64,000 bases of DNA from Hygrocybe punicea (taxonomy: Eukaryota > Basidiomycota > Agaricomycetes > Agaricales > Hygrophoraceae). A program made the translations under genes and the position numbers. The stretch covers positions 2,666,001 to 2,730,000 of the forward strand of contig OY744468.1 of assembly GCA_963556145.1 (NCBI GenBank), written 5' to 3'. This document shows, piece by piece, positions 53,836-63,883 of this stretch. The notes beneath the pieces were generated by a model. That model searched no databases. It worked only from the letters and a program-made list of their open reading frames with translations, and had not been told where the DNA came from. Numbering within the stretch: position 1 is the first letter of the stretch; every line of letters starts with the position of its first letter.

Positions 53836-55233
53836 ATGTCCCAAGTCTACGACAATTTCCTCGCCTTCGTCGAAAGCATCGAACCCAATGTCCGGGCGGA
53901 CTACGAAGAGGCCGTCAACGCGGTCACCGTGTTTCATAGCGACGATCTCGTAACGATGGTGGACAGCAATGAGGGGATGGCCCAACAATGGTTGAGCGGC
54001 CGCAAGAAAGCGCTGGTGAGTTTTCCTGATTGACTACGTGTGTCCTAAGATAGCTCATGTCGTCCCGCCAGCGTGCTTATAATGGAATCGTCGCGGAACT
54101 CCGAGCTGGTGGTACGAGGCCAGTAACGCCACCGTTATGGGCCGACCGCCAATTGTACGCCAACGATGTCGAAGAGTGGCTGAAAGAAGCGGCGGACCGA
54201 GAGAGGCAGGAAAAGGAAGAAGCCAGATGGCGGGCAGATGAAGAAGCGGCTACGTGGGAAGAGGAGGCCAGACGGATGGCAGAGGCAAATGCACGAGCGG
54301 AGGCGGAGAAAAGGCGAAAGGCGGCAGAGGAAAGGCGGGAGCGGCTTAGAATAGAACAACACGAGCAGCACTGGAATCAAGAAGCGGACCGGGTTGAAAG
54401 GGATGGAGCCGCGTATCGGCGGCAGCTCAGCGAAGAATGGCGAGCTGAAGCAAACGCATCGGTCGTGGGTGAACCAAGGACTGAGTCGATTCCGGAAGGC
54501 GAAGCCGCAGTTGAGCCAGAGGAAGACCCCGTCGACCCGGCACCAGAGACACCGGCCGATGTAGAAGACGTAGATACGCCGGGCGTAGAGACCGGAGACC
54601 TGGCTGGTACGACGGTGAGTTCCTGTGTCGGTTCCTTTGTTCTTTAGTCACTGATCCTGGTAATAGTTCACCGGGCCGTTTCCCCTACAACCCTGCACCA
54701 ACTGCGTCAAGGCTCAAGAGGCGTGTCGAGGCGTCACGGGCTACGTGTGCGAACGATGCCGGAGGCTGAAGAAAAGATGTACTAACGCTACACACCGGAC
54801 GGGCAGGGGTCGGTGTAAGGTGGATACCGGAAAGGGCAAAGAGGTCGCGGTCGGCACGAGGAAGCCGTTGTCGTTCACGACAAAGCCCATCCACAGTAGG
54901 CCTGCCCGGGCCTCAACGAGCAAACCGCGGGTCGAGGACGTGGAGTCGGTCGAGGACGATGACGAAGACGAGGAGGAGTCGGAGGAAGAGCGGCCGACGA
55001 AAAGGCTTAGGACGGCCTCGGCAGTGAACCCATTCGTTTTGACGATGGAGAATTACGAGCAAGTGTCGGCGCGGCTAGCGGTCCTTACGGAGGAGCTGGG
55101 AGCCCTGGGCACCAACGTCAACCGTCACCTCGTCCACTTCGGTCAAGAGTTCCAGCGGCTTCGCGTCGATCTCGAACGGTCGACCTCAAGGTTGGCGATG
55201 TTGAAGCGGGATTACGAGACCGGCCACCTGTAA
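53836..55233 (+). CDS. Antisense retrotransposon gene: Zn2Cys6-like coiled-coil protein
   Basis: Exons 53836-54015, 54072-54614 and 54667-55233 join through two introns (56 and 52 bp, both GTGAGT donors) to an uninterrupted 429-aa frame. The N-terminus is a small acidic helical domain. Residues about 75-180 form a strongly charged coiled coil (EKEEARWRADEEAATWEEEA). An acidic Pro-rich linker follows. The C-terminal exon has a six-cysteine cluster, C-x2-C-x6-C-x7-C-x2-C-x6-C (CTNCVKAQEAC ... CERCRRLKKRC). This matches the spacing of fungal Zn2Cys6 DNA-binding domains, with a basic loop. After that come acidic residues and a final helix. It lies inside the Gypsy element but opposite to gag-pol. 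Antisense extra genes are known in some LTR elements; this protein's role is unknown. Regulation of the element or host chromatin targeting is speculation. Confidence 0.8.
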
Positions 55234-55437
55234 AATATAAAAAAAATAACGAGCCCATTGTATATAAAAAAAATATATTGTGTACATAAAAGACGTGTCA
55301 GCTTGTTCACCCAGCTAAGGAAAGCCGATCGGCTCCCGAAGACATAGGACTATTCACATCATTCGTCATATCGTTAGAAAACTAAGAGGAACTAAATAAA
55401 ATGGGGATATAACATGGACAGAATATAAATGAAATGC

Positions 55438-57186
55438 TTAATCGTCGTTGGGTGAGGAGTCTATAGAGGGCGGGTACGTCGGATCATCAAGATCATTTGA
55501 ATCGGTATCGTCGGCATCGGGGTATTGTAAGAAGTCGTCCAATGGTATCGATATTTTTGAGCGGGCGTGGTAGGGTACGACTCGGAAAGCGGCAAATCGA
55601 GATTTAGAAACCGCACCGTCGAGTTCGGCGAGTATGTAGGATCCGCCTTCTGTTTTCCTGATGACAACCATGGGTCCAAAGTACCGCGGTTTTGCTTTAC
55701 GATCGAGAGACATTTCGATACATGAATTTCGGACGAGAACGAGGTTACCGGGTTCGAAGTCGAAAACTTTCATCGTGTTGGCGTATTTCTGCTCGAATTG
55801 CCGGGCGGATGCGAGCCGAGATTTGGTAAGCTTTTCTTTGACCCGATCGAGGTCGGCTTCTCGTTTACGAAGTTGTCGGGCGCGGATGACTATGAGGTCG
55901 GTCATAGACATCGTATCTTGCGTCGGAACCATGTACGTAGCTTCGGCAAAATCGAATGGAAAAAGCGGTTCTACTCCGTGTGCGATGTAGTAGGACGAGT
56001 ATCCAAGGCTTTTGTGTGTCGTGACCCGTTCGGCCCAAAATACGGAGTGGGTTACGGTGTGCCATTTCTTTTCATCTCCGTCACAACTTTTCATAATGGC
56101 CTCCCGGACATCTAGGTGGCGACGCTCAACGGGTCCGTTCGCTTGTGAGTTATAGGGCGAAATGCGGATGTGGCGGATACTGTAGCGGGAGGCGAGATAG
56201 TCGAGCGCTTCTACAAACGGCTTGCCGTTGTCGGTAACGATTTCTTCAAGAGCGCCCCAACGGCATAAGATGTCTTCGAACAGGAATGTGCCGATGGTCG
56301 AGCCGGTCTCGCGGCGTAACATGCGGAACTCAGGGTAAGCGGACAGGGAGCAACGGGCTTGGACAATGTATCGATAGCCGCCGGATCGTGGCATAAACAT
56401 TGTGTCGACATACGCTTTACGAAATAGCGAAGCTGGTGTAGCAATGGTGGGCGGAATGTGATGATAATGCATTTGCCGTACTTGGCACTGATGGCAAGAC
56501 TGGACGTACCACTTAACGTCGTAGTCGAGGTGCGGCCACCAGAAACGGTCGAGTAGCCGGGCGCGGACGGAGAATATGCCTTTATGGCCGAGAGAGTCGT
56601 GAGCGTCTTTGAGTAATTGAAGCCGGCGGTCAGGCGGTATAACGAGTTTGTGTTTTCCGTGACAGTCTTTACGCCAAAGCTTGTTATCGGTGACGAAGAA
56701 TTCAAGGGCGTATCGTAAGAACAGACGGTATTCTTTATCCGTGAAGTTCGCGGGTCGGGTTAGATCTCGTAACCAAGTCTTGACGAGGGCAAGACGAACG
56801 TCGGCCGCGCAGGCTTTATCGGATCGCGGTATGTCAGAAACAGTTTCCTTATTTGTGTAGACGAGGACGGCCGGTAATTCTTGGAGTCGGTCGGCTGTGG
56901 CACGGCAGCGGCCACATACGGCAATCGGCTTAGACGGTATGGGGACGGGTCGGTAGTTGACGACTTCCATAAAGAAACCGTAGGAGTGGTCGAGCCAATC
57001 GTCGGAGTCGTTGATCTCCTCGGGGTCTTCTGCAGCGCGGGGACGTCGGGAGAGTCCGTCGGGTGCACCGTGTGCGGAAGCGGGTACGTGAACGAGTCTA
57101 AAGTCAAATAAGAGCACGCTAGTGTTGCCACGACTATAGTTGGTCACTTTTCTTTTCTCTGCTCTACTGCCTTCAATAAAATACAT
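55438..57186 (-). CDS. Integrase part of the Gypsy pol gene
   Basis: Element-derived coding starts at 57119, directly inside the MITE's right-hand target duplication as read on the minus strand; the first residues of the open frame come from the MITE. The tether VHVPASAHGAPDGLSRRP ends the RNase H domain. A zinc-binding HHCC domain follows (HDSLGHKGI ... CHQCQVRQ). The catalytic core has Asp in AYVDTMFMP, Asp in IVTDNGKPF and Glu in NGPVERRHLD. A C-terminal GPY/F-like module (RKAKPRYFGPMVVIRKTEGG) follows, with no chromodomain recognised. The integrase inserts the element DNA. All catalytic residues are intact, but the protein is cut off from RT by the MITE. Confidence 0.9.
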   Translation of the reverse strand: MYFIEGSRAEKRKVTNYSRGNTSVLLFDFRLVHVPASAHGAPDGLSRRPRAAEDPEEINDSDDWLDHSYGFFMEVVNYRPVPIPSKPIAVCGRCRATADRLQELPAVLVYTNKETVSDIPRSDKACAADVRLALVKTWLRDLTRPANFTDKEYRLFLRYALEFFVTDNKLWRKDCHGKHKLVIPPDRRLQLLKDAHDSLGHKGIFSVRARLLDRFWWPHLDYDVKWYVQSCHQCQVRQMHYHHIPPTIATPASLFRKAYVDTMFMPRSGGYRYIVQARCSLSAYPEFRMLRRETGSTIGTFLFEDILCRWGALEEIVTDNGKPFVEALDYLASRYSIRHIRISPYNSQANGPVERRHLDVREAIMKSCDGDEKKWHTVTHSVFWAERVTTHKSLGYSSYYIAHGVEPLFPFDFAEATYMVPTQDTMSMTDLIVIRARQLRKREADLDRVKEKLTKSRLASARQFEQKYANTMKVFDFEPGNLVLVRNSCIEMSLDRKAKPRYFGPMVVIRKTEGGSYILAELDGAVSKSRFAAFRVVPYHARSKISIPLDDFLQYPDADDTDSNDLDDPTYPPSIDSSPNDD

Positions 57187-57461
57187 AAAAATATAAAGAA
57201 AATTTCGAGGGGTAGCCTCTACATAGGTCTTGAGTTAGTACACTTAAACCTTTCTGTAATATGTAACCCATCATTGGATAAGTGACCAACTATGGTCACT
57301 TATCCAATGATGGGTTACATATTACAGAAAGGTTTAAGTGTACTAACTCAAGACCTATGTAGAGGCTACCCCTCGAAATTTTCTTTATATTTTTATGTAT
57401 TTTATTGAAGGCAGTAGAGCAGAGAAAAGAAAAGTGACCAACTATAGTCGTGGCAACACTA
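57120..57461. mobile_element. Palindromic hAT-type MITE inserted in Gypsy pol
   Basis: 342 bp of almost perfect palindrome: arms 57119-57288 and 57293-57462, about 170 bp each, with a 4-bp loop. Termini are TAGTGTTGCC and its complement. It is flanked by the 8-bp duplication GAGCACGC (57112-57119 and 57462-57469), typical of hAT. The TAG of its terminus creates the stop codon that ends the RT-RNase H frame. Near-perfect arms indicate recent formation or recent insertion. Confidence 0.95.
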
Positions 57462-59441
57462 GAGCACGCCGGCTATCCATCGGTTGATCGTAGCATTGGG
57501 CTGAATGTCGGGGTTGTTGAGCATCCCTTTTATGTACTTCGCGTCGACTTCAACGGTGAGGTTGCGGACGCCGATAATGAAAATCCGATAGGCGCGGAGG
57601 GCCCTGAAGAGACCGTAAAGCTCGAGCTTGGACTGAGAGTATCGGGCTTCGCGTTCGTTCCACGATATTGAACCAAAACGATTCGGATAGCGCTTTCCGT
57701 CGGCGCGGATTTGCATAAGAACGAAGCCGACTCCAAGAACAGATGAATCGACGGCAAGAATCACTTCCCATTCACGCGTGTAGTCGATAGCACGCAGCGC
57801 TGGCGACGTAATGACAGCGTTTTTGAGGTAGTCGACGGCAGTCTCTTCTTCTTCACCAAATTCGAAGGGTATACCTTTGCGGGTAAGACGGACGAGGGGT
57901 CGGGAGTGGAGCGAGAAGTCCTTGATAAAAATATGCAAGACGCCGCAGATACCGAGAAAGGCGCGAACTTTGGTGAGGTTGGTCGGCAGTGGCCAATTGC
58001 GAATCTTCTGTACTTTGGAGTCGTCGGCTACTCTTCCTTCGTATGTGCATCGGTGGCCAACAACGATGACTGAGGGTCGACACAACTCGAGTTTTTTGCC
58101 GTTGAAGGTACTGCCGACATAGCGGAAACGCTGGATGACGCGGTTGACACCTTGGAAGTGCTCCCAAATGAAACGTCGGATTGCCGGGTTCTCGGGTATA
58201 GTCTCGTAGGTACCGTCAGGTTGCTCGTAACGGGTTGGAGGCCCTTTGACGGGAATATCATCCATATACGGAACGGCAAGATGAGGGATTTCGTCACGGA
58301 GGATGTACGTGGAGTCACTGTGTAGGATCTGCGGGGAATTTGTGTATCCCATAGCAATCCGCGTAAGTCGAAGCGTTCCGAGTGGAGACTGAAAGGTCAT
58401 ATAGTCCCGAGACGAGGGGTGGACGAGGCGTTGGTCGAAAGAGACGAAGAGGTCGAAGGAAGCGTAGCAAGAGTGGCCGCCAAAGGCCTCGGCCAAGTGC
58501 TCGGTCATGGGCGGTACGGCAGGATCGCGGATAGTGACGGCATTAAGCGGCTGTAGATCGTGGACGATTCGAAGAGACTTCCCATCCTTTTTCAAAACGC
58601 AGAACCAGCGGGAGCGGTATGACGAATTCGAGGGTTCATAGGTACCAGCGTTAATTTTGTCTTTGATGATGCCGATGACTTCATTAAGGATGCCGGGTGG
58701 GATTGGGATATTGCGATGGACCCATGGGTCGTGTGGTACGGTGGGAATGTGGATCGGCGGGAAGTAGTCCGTATTGAACTGGCCTTTCTCGGATTCGTTC
58801 CAGGCAAAGGCGGCTTCTTGCGTTTTGATGATATGGTGGCCGAGTTTTTCTTCCTCAGGCCAAAGGAATCCATCCGAGTTCATCGGCATCACGTCGTGTC
58901 GTTCCTGGGTATAGCGGGTGCCGGGTGTAAAGTCGGGCGGGTGAGTCGGGAGCGTGGGTAAATCGGCTAGTGGGTCGCCGGTGATCTCGCGTATGATACG
59001 GTATTCATCGGGGAGAGTGGTAGAAATTGGGCGGATACGATCGGCTACCTTCTTATACTTTTTCTTGGTAACAACTCCTTTTAGGTCCCTGGTAGGGGGG
59101 GTGGTATACGAGATATAAGTAGCGTGTTCAGTAGAGGCTTTGTTACAAATATTCGAAGAAGAAATATGTGACGCAGGAGCAGAGACGGAACAAGATGAAG
59201 GAAGGGTATCGGTAGTACGTAGCTGATTTTGTACATCGGTCAACAATGAAATGTACTGGGCGGCAGTCTGAGGCTGAGACGAAGAGAAATCTAAATCGAT
59301 AGAAAAACATAAGTCCTCTTCTAGGGGAAACAGAAAAAGGGAAGCATAGTTCATGGTATAGGTGTGGTCGCTTTCGAGTGGCGGCTTCTCATCTCCCGGT
59401 GCGTCCTTCCCGAGAGGTATCTCCGGGTCCTCGACTTCCAA
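57459..59441 (-). CDS. Reverse transcriptase-RNase H part of the Gypsy pol gene
   Basis: An open frame of 660 aa. After a Ser-rich linker come RT motifs: fingers (SRWFCVLKKDGKSLRIVHDL), first catalytic Asp in CYASFDLFVSFD, FQSPLGTLRLTRIAMGYTNS, and the catalytic YMDD in VPYMDDIPVKG. RNase H follows with Asp in LAVDSSVLGVGFVL, Glu in QSKLELYGLFRAL and Asp in VEVDAKYIKG. The frame stops at TAG contributed by the inserted MITE. Across the MITE and one target duplication the reading frame continues directly into the integrase part, so pol was a single frame. It lies in the -1 frame relative to gag-protease and overlaps it by 91 nt, suggesting -1 frameshifting. Confidence 0.92.
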   Translation of the reverse strand: MEVEDPEIPLGKDAPGDEKPPLESDHTYTMNYASLFLFPLEEDLCFSIDLDFSSSQPQTAAQYISLLTDVQNQLRTTDTLPSSCSVSAPASHISSSNICNKASTEHATYISYTTPPTRDLKGVVTKKKYKKVADRIRPISTTLPDEYRIIREITGDPLADLPTLPTHPPDFTPGTRYTQERHDVMPMNSDGFLWPEEEKLGHHIIKTQEAAFAWNESEKGQFNTDYFPPIHIPTVPHDPWVHRNIPIPPGILNEVIGIIKDKINAGTYEPSNSSYRSRWFCVLKKDGKSLRIVHDLQPLNAVTIRDPAVPPMTEHLAEAFGGHSCYASFDLFVSFDQRLVHPSSRDYMTFQSPLGTLRLTRIAMGYTNSPQILHSDSTYILRDEIPHLAVPYMDDIPVKGPPTRYEQPDGTYETIPENPAIRRFIWEHFQGVNRVIQRFRYVGSTFNGKKLELCRPSVIVVGHRCTYEGRVADDSKVQKIRNWPLPTNLTKVRAFLGICGVLHIFIKDFSLHSRPLVRLTRKGIPFEFGEEEETAVDYLKNAVITSPALRAIDYTREWEVILAVDSSVLGVGFVLMQIRADGKRYPNRFGSISWNEREARYSQSKLELYGLFRALRAYRIFIIGVRNLTVEVDAKYIKGMLNNPDIQPNATINRWIAGVL

Positions 59442-59663
59442 AAATCTGGCTTTCCGGTGTTGGACCGCTCTCGTCGGTTCTTTTGGTTGTGCTCGATGGT
59501 GGGCAAGGTGACGACGGCGCCGGTGTTTGGATCCATGATCGTGACTTGTTGTTCTCCGTTTTTATAATCCTTCGTAAGGGCCTCGGAAAGCGTGAAGAAC
59601 AGGCGGCCGATGAGGATCTCGTAGGGGGCGTCGTCGACGACTTGGACTTGGAGGAAAAGATCG
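59351..59663 (-). pseudogene. Gypsy protease, C-terminal half
   Basis: Encodes DLFLQVQVVDDAPYEILIGR and FFTLSEALTKDYKNGEQQVT, the second half of a retroviral-type aspartyl protease (the ILIGR segment is the usual hydrophobic-Gly strand). It is separated from the first half by the solo LTR. Removing the LTR and one ACGT puts the two halves back in phase, since 901 nt equals the observed frame difference. Confidence 0.85.
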
Positions 59664-59667
59664 ACGT

Positions 59668-60564
59668 TGTAGAGGGTTGACATCCCTCTGAGTCCGTATC
59701 ATCGATATATCACGAATCTGGACCAACCCGATGCCACCATTCGACTTGCATTCGAACCTGACGTAACCCGACGTGACGTGACGTGACGTGACCCGACGTG
59801 ACCGACGTAAACCGACACATGCCGCTTTGTGACGGCCGCTTTTGGGCTAAATCCGGCAGCCTCAAACACCTCGGAGTTCCAATTCCAGGAGATGGATCTC
59901 TTCGGACTCAATCCCCGACTTCGGATTTACCTTATTTATGCATCCCCTCGTCCTTTCGGAGATATGTAGGACTTTTCCAATCTTTTTCATGGATATTCGT
60001 TTTCCCCTCCACTTTCCTGTCTTCGTTGCTTTGCAACCCCCCTTTCCACTTCCCCATTCCAGTGTTTCTTTGTAGTTTCTATCGGCCGAAGTAGACATGT
60101 CCGAAAGTAGCTACACACTCATGTACTATAAAAATGGTCCCCGACGACCGTACGAAAATAAGATACCATTAGTCCCCGTTTCCCTTTAGTCAGAATCACC
60201 TTTTAATCCCTTCAAATGCTCGTCCGCGTAGATCCTTAGCTTTTATAGTTCACTTCGTCATCTTTATCGTTGTTTCCATATATTCGTTCATCATTTCCGA
60301 CCCGACCCGACCTGACCCGCTGTACCCGACATCGTCGGCATCGTCGGGTTCTTTATTATTTGTCCGTTTTTACTCCGTTCATCACCGGATTCGTCGTTAT
60401 TAGTCCAGTTGTACGCGGCGGCTTTACTTTTACTAACATTCCCTTCCTTTTACTACTATCCCCGACACTGAATTATCCAGTCACTTCTACGCTGACACCC
60501 TCTGGTTAGGATCTTTATATATTTCTTTATATAGTTCCGAAGCCACACAGAACTCGCATCTACA
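59668..60564 (-). mobile_element. Divergent solo LTR of the same Gypsy family
   Basis: 897 bp starting TGTAGAGGG and ending CATCTACA, flanked by ACGT on both sides (59664-59667, 60565-60568). On the minus strand it shares blocks with the flanking LTRs read on the plus strand: GTCAGCGTAGAAGTGACT, CGACGATGTCGGGTAC, TTTTTATA and ACTCAGAGGG near the end. It is thus an older or diverged relative in the opposite orientation. It contains CGTGA-type tandem words (59770-59800). Confidence 0.9.
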
Positions 60565-60568
60565 ACGT

Positions 60569-62786
60569 CGCCAAAAGTGAATTTTAGATTGGCGATCCGG
60601 CCGAGGGTGTCGTTGTCGCTTTTATTTGCCGACTGCATCCGCATCTTCATATTTTGGAGGCCGTAACCGAGTTTCTCCCAAATATCGCGTCGCATGCCGA
60701 TGATCATGGAACCGTTGTCGAGGACGCACTCGAATACGAATTTTCCGTTGATGAGTGGGTAGACCGCACGGAGAGGGACTGAGTCGCGGCCGACGACGAG
60801 CGGGACGTTTTCCTGACAGTGTTGACAGGTGCGAGTGGGGATTTCGGGTGCGTGAAAATGGAAGACCTCGACGTTGTTACTCTCGGCGGTGACCTTTTTC
60901 GACGTAGTGAGGTCCTTCATGTGACGGCGGGCGTCGGACGACATGGCTAAAAGTTCTCGTTGCGAAATGCAGACTTGAGAATCGAGCGCGCGGTCGATGA
61001 CGGATTTGGCGATACCGGGATCTTCGATGGGGGCTTGGTAGCGGTATTGGGGGTGTGATGCGGGAAGGTTCTGGGGAGTGCGTGGTACAAGGGCGGTCGG
61101 CTCGGTCGGCCGCGTGTTCGAAGGGGGGACTATGGTGATCGGCTGCTCGTTGATAGGTCTGGCCGTTTTCTCGGCGGGTTTCGCGGCGGGGATGGACGTG
61201 GAAGTGGCGGGCGGATTGGGAAACGTTTCTCTAGACTTGCCTTTCGCCTTTGATGGGATCTCTACACCGTCGAATCTAACCCGTTTACAAAGCCGCTGCA
61301 CTTCGGCTTCCAGAACCTTAATCTGTTCGTTGTCGTTGTCGATGTCGGACGTCGTGGACTGAAAGATGTCAGCGTACTGGGTGGTGACCTCTGGTTCGTA
61401 GGTGGGTACTTCGACGGCGGAGACGAAGTTAGCTTTGACATGAGGTGGCGGGTCGCGTTGGAACGGTTCTGTGGGGTTGCGGGCAGGAGGAGCGCTGTTG
61501 CCGGGGTTCTGTGCGTGCCACGCGTCGAAGCGTTCCCTCATATTTTTGCTGACGATAGCCTTTGGAAGATACATTCCGTTAGGCAACACGATGCGGCCGT
61601 GCTCGTTCTTGCGGCATATCCCGTCTCGAGTGTACTGCTTGCAAATAGGACAATCGCGTATACGATGGAATGGGTCGTCGCAAAAGAGGCAGTTGAAATT
61701 GGTGAAACCCTGTCCCGCGGTGGTCGGCTCAGCGCTATTTGCACACGGCTTTGGGGGGTTGTTGCGTTCGGTGAGGGCTTGCGTGAGGACGGTGAGTTGT
61801 TGCGAAATGAGACGAAATAGGTCGGATACGTTAGGTTCGACCGGTTCCGCTTTAGGAATGACTGGGTCATAGCGAGCGGGTGGCGGGTAGCGGGTGGCGG
61901 GTTCTATTGGAGTCGAGTACCGGATGGCGGCAGGCGACGTTGACGATAGACGAGAGACGTTGGACGGTTCGGCCGTGGTTCCGGCCAGCAGGAAGTGGGT
62001 GCAATTGTGGAAGTCCTGGAAGTCGTAAGGGTCGCTATGGAAATGGTTCGGTTTTTGGTACTGCAGACGGGTTTTGATGTCCTTTTTAAGCTCGAGATGG
62101 AAGCCGTTCTCATACGCGATGTTGCGTTCTCGAGGAGAGATTTGACCCTTGTCTAAGAGGAATCCTGAGATCCAAATGAACTCGCGGTAATATTCGCCAA
62201 GTTCGGCGTGGGTACGGATACCGTAAGCGGTTTGGGTGTGCGTAAGACGGTCGAGATCCGCCATAGTGTACCGGTGATCGTCTTCCGTGCCCGGGTATAG
62301 CACGAGTACGCTCCTTTTGAATGCGGCATAATCGACGCCGGTCGCGCTAGGTAAACTTGCCCAAAGCTCATAGTCGCTAAGCGACGCGTAGCGCAGACTA
62401 TGCTTGATGCATCCTGCGTCATTGAGAGCGGCATCGGCAGCAAGTATCTCGACTTCTTCGAAGAAGCGGTTTAAATTGAGCGGGTTCCCGTCGAAGGTCG
62501 GGGCCGTGGAGTGACCGCGAGCGGGCATCTGTCGAGGAGTAACATGGGGAACGGTAGCAGTCGAGGATCCGGCTGTCGAAGTCATTGTGGGTGGAGGGCG
62601 CTGAGATGTCGATGAAGCGGTTGTTGGGTGTACGATGAGCGGGTCGGGTAATGTGGACGATGACGGTGTGGACGAAGACGAAGATGGGGACAATGACGAT
62701 GACGGAGTTTTCGATGTCGAGAGCGAAGACGTGGACGGGGGTTCTAACGAGGTCGAAGTCGGGGACGTAGGCGATGCGGGTGTCAA
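60569..62786 (-). CDS. Gypsy gag with protease N-terminal half
   Basis: An open frame of about 740 aa before the solo LTR; it runs on into the LTR and stops at 60456. The N-terminus is Ser/Pro/Thr-rich. The capsid-like region shows APTFDGNPLNLNRFFEEVEI and RRYTMADLDRL-type helices (residues about 90-260). A zinc knuckle C-x2-C-x4-H-x4-C stands in NCLFCDDPFHRIRDC. Near the end the protease active site appears as ECVLDNGSMIIGM (Asp-Asn/Ser-Gly). Gag forms the virus-like particle and the protease matures it. The protease is interrupted at the FTFGDV segment by the solo LTR, so the present element cannot make a whole protease. Confidence 0.88.
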
Positions 62787-63066
62787 ACTGAGATCGGATG
62801 AATCGGGTGTAATGGTAATTATCGGTATATCGACCGATTCGAGACTGTCGGATAAAAGATATAGGGGGGTGCTTGACCCTGAGACGAGCGGGAGGTTGTT
62901 ATGTCGAGCGAGGTGGTCGGGTACTAGCTGGAAGAAGTCGTCGTCGATTGTCGGGTCGAAGGCAGCTAAAGAGAGTTCTTGTTGAAGAGTTCTTCGAGGA
63001 AGATCTCGAAGACGACGGTCAGAGGGAGGGATACAGGAAGAGGAAGCTATGGTGGTGCTAGACTAT

Positions 63067-63084
63067 TCCTCGCGGTGGGCTCCA
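63067..63084 (-). other. Primer-binding site of the Gypsy element
   Basis: On the minus strand TGGAGCCCACCGCGAGGA begins 2 nt after the 5' LTR. It starts with TGG, complementary to a tRNA CCA end, and continues like the 3' strand of a tRNA acceptor and T-stem. The tRNA species was not determined. Confidence 0.75.
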
Positions 63085-63086
63085 GA

Positions 63087-63879
63087 TGTAAAGGCGAGGT
63101 CGGGGTGGCTGCGGAATAATAATCTTAAGCCTGTGGGGTCAGTGTAGAAGTGACTAGGAATAGTCTAACAAGCTTCAGTAAGATAATAGGATATAAAAGG
63201 TAAGAAGCCGCCGAGTAAACTACTGAAATATATCGAGGCCGGTCGAAGCCGACGAAGCCGACGATGTCGGGTACGGTGGGTCGGGTGTTGGGTGACGAGA
63301 AACGTAGAGATTAAGACAGTAGAAGGACGGGGAGAGCGTCGAGGAAACCGACGAGTAGTATTTGTAATGGATTTTACTGAGAGACTAATTCTCAGAGAGA
63401 GGAAACGGGGGAACTGGTTTCTTATTTTGAGACGGCGCTTGGGCACCGTTTTTATACTACAAATTTCTGTACCTAGATTCGGACAAGAGTCCTCGGCCGA
63501 TGAGAGGAAACAAAGGAGAATAAAAATGGGGAAGTAGGAAGAGCGTTGCGAGGCGATGATGACAGGGAAAATGGGTGGAAGATATAAAAACCGTAAAAGA
63601 TGCAAAATACTTTACTATATCCCCATAAGGGAGACGCTAGGCGTGAATAAGGCAAGTCCGATGTCGGGATCCCAGTCCGATGAGATCTATCTTTGATATT
63701 TGAAGTTCCACGAGTTTAGGAGATAGACCGACCAGGTACGTGAGCGGCCGTGCTAGTCGGTATGCATCGGGTTGCGTCGGGTTGCGTCAGGTTCGAGCGT
63801 AGATTGCTAGAGACGTCGGGTTCGAGCGGATTCGCTGGATATCGATGTTACGGCCTCAGAGGGTCGAGGACCCTCTACA
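63087..63879 (-). repeat. Gypsy 5' LTR
   Basis: 793 bp, paired with 52872-53664. Differences between the two copies are mostly CG versus TG or CA (see findings). It is followed by the duplication ACGA. Confidence 0.95.
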
Positions 63880-63883
63880 ACGA

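Larger units (their letters stand above)
52872..63879 (-). mobile_element. Ty3/Gypsy LTR retrotransposon, 11.0 kb, with nested insertions and an antisense gene
   Basis: Two 793-bp LTRs (TG...CA) and 4-bp duplications ACGA bound the element. Order on the minus strand is gag with zinc knuckle, protease, RT-RNase H, integrase: the Ty3/Gypsy order. A tRNA-type primer-binding site adjoins the right (5') LTR. Two later insertions break it: a solo LTR (59668-60564) in the protease and a palindromic hAT MITE (57120-57461) between RNase H and integrase. A spliced gene on the opposite strand (53836-55233) lies between integrase and the 3' LTR. The LTRs differ at about 13 sites by eye. The element is inserted 160 bp upstream of the TET/JBP-like gene. 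Confidence 0.93.

Noticed and set aside
54072..54614. Charged coiled-coil exon as a stand-alone gene
   Set aside because: It joins in phase with exons on both sides through GTGAGT...AG introns, so it is the middle exon of the antisense gene.
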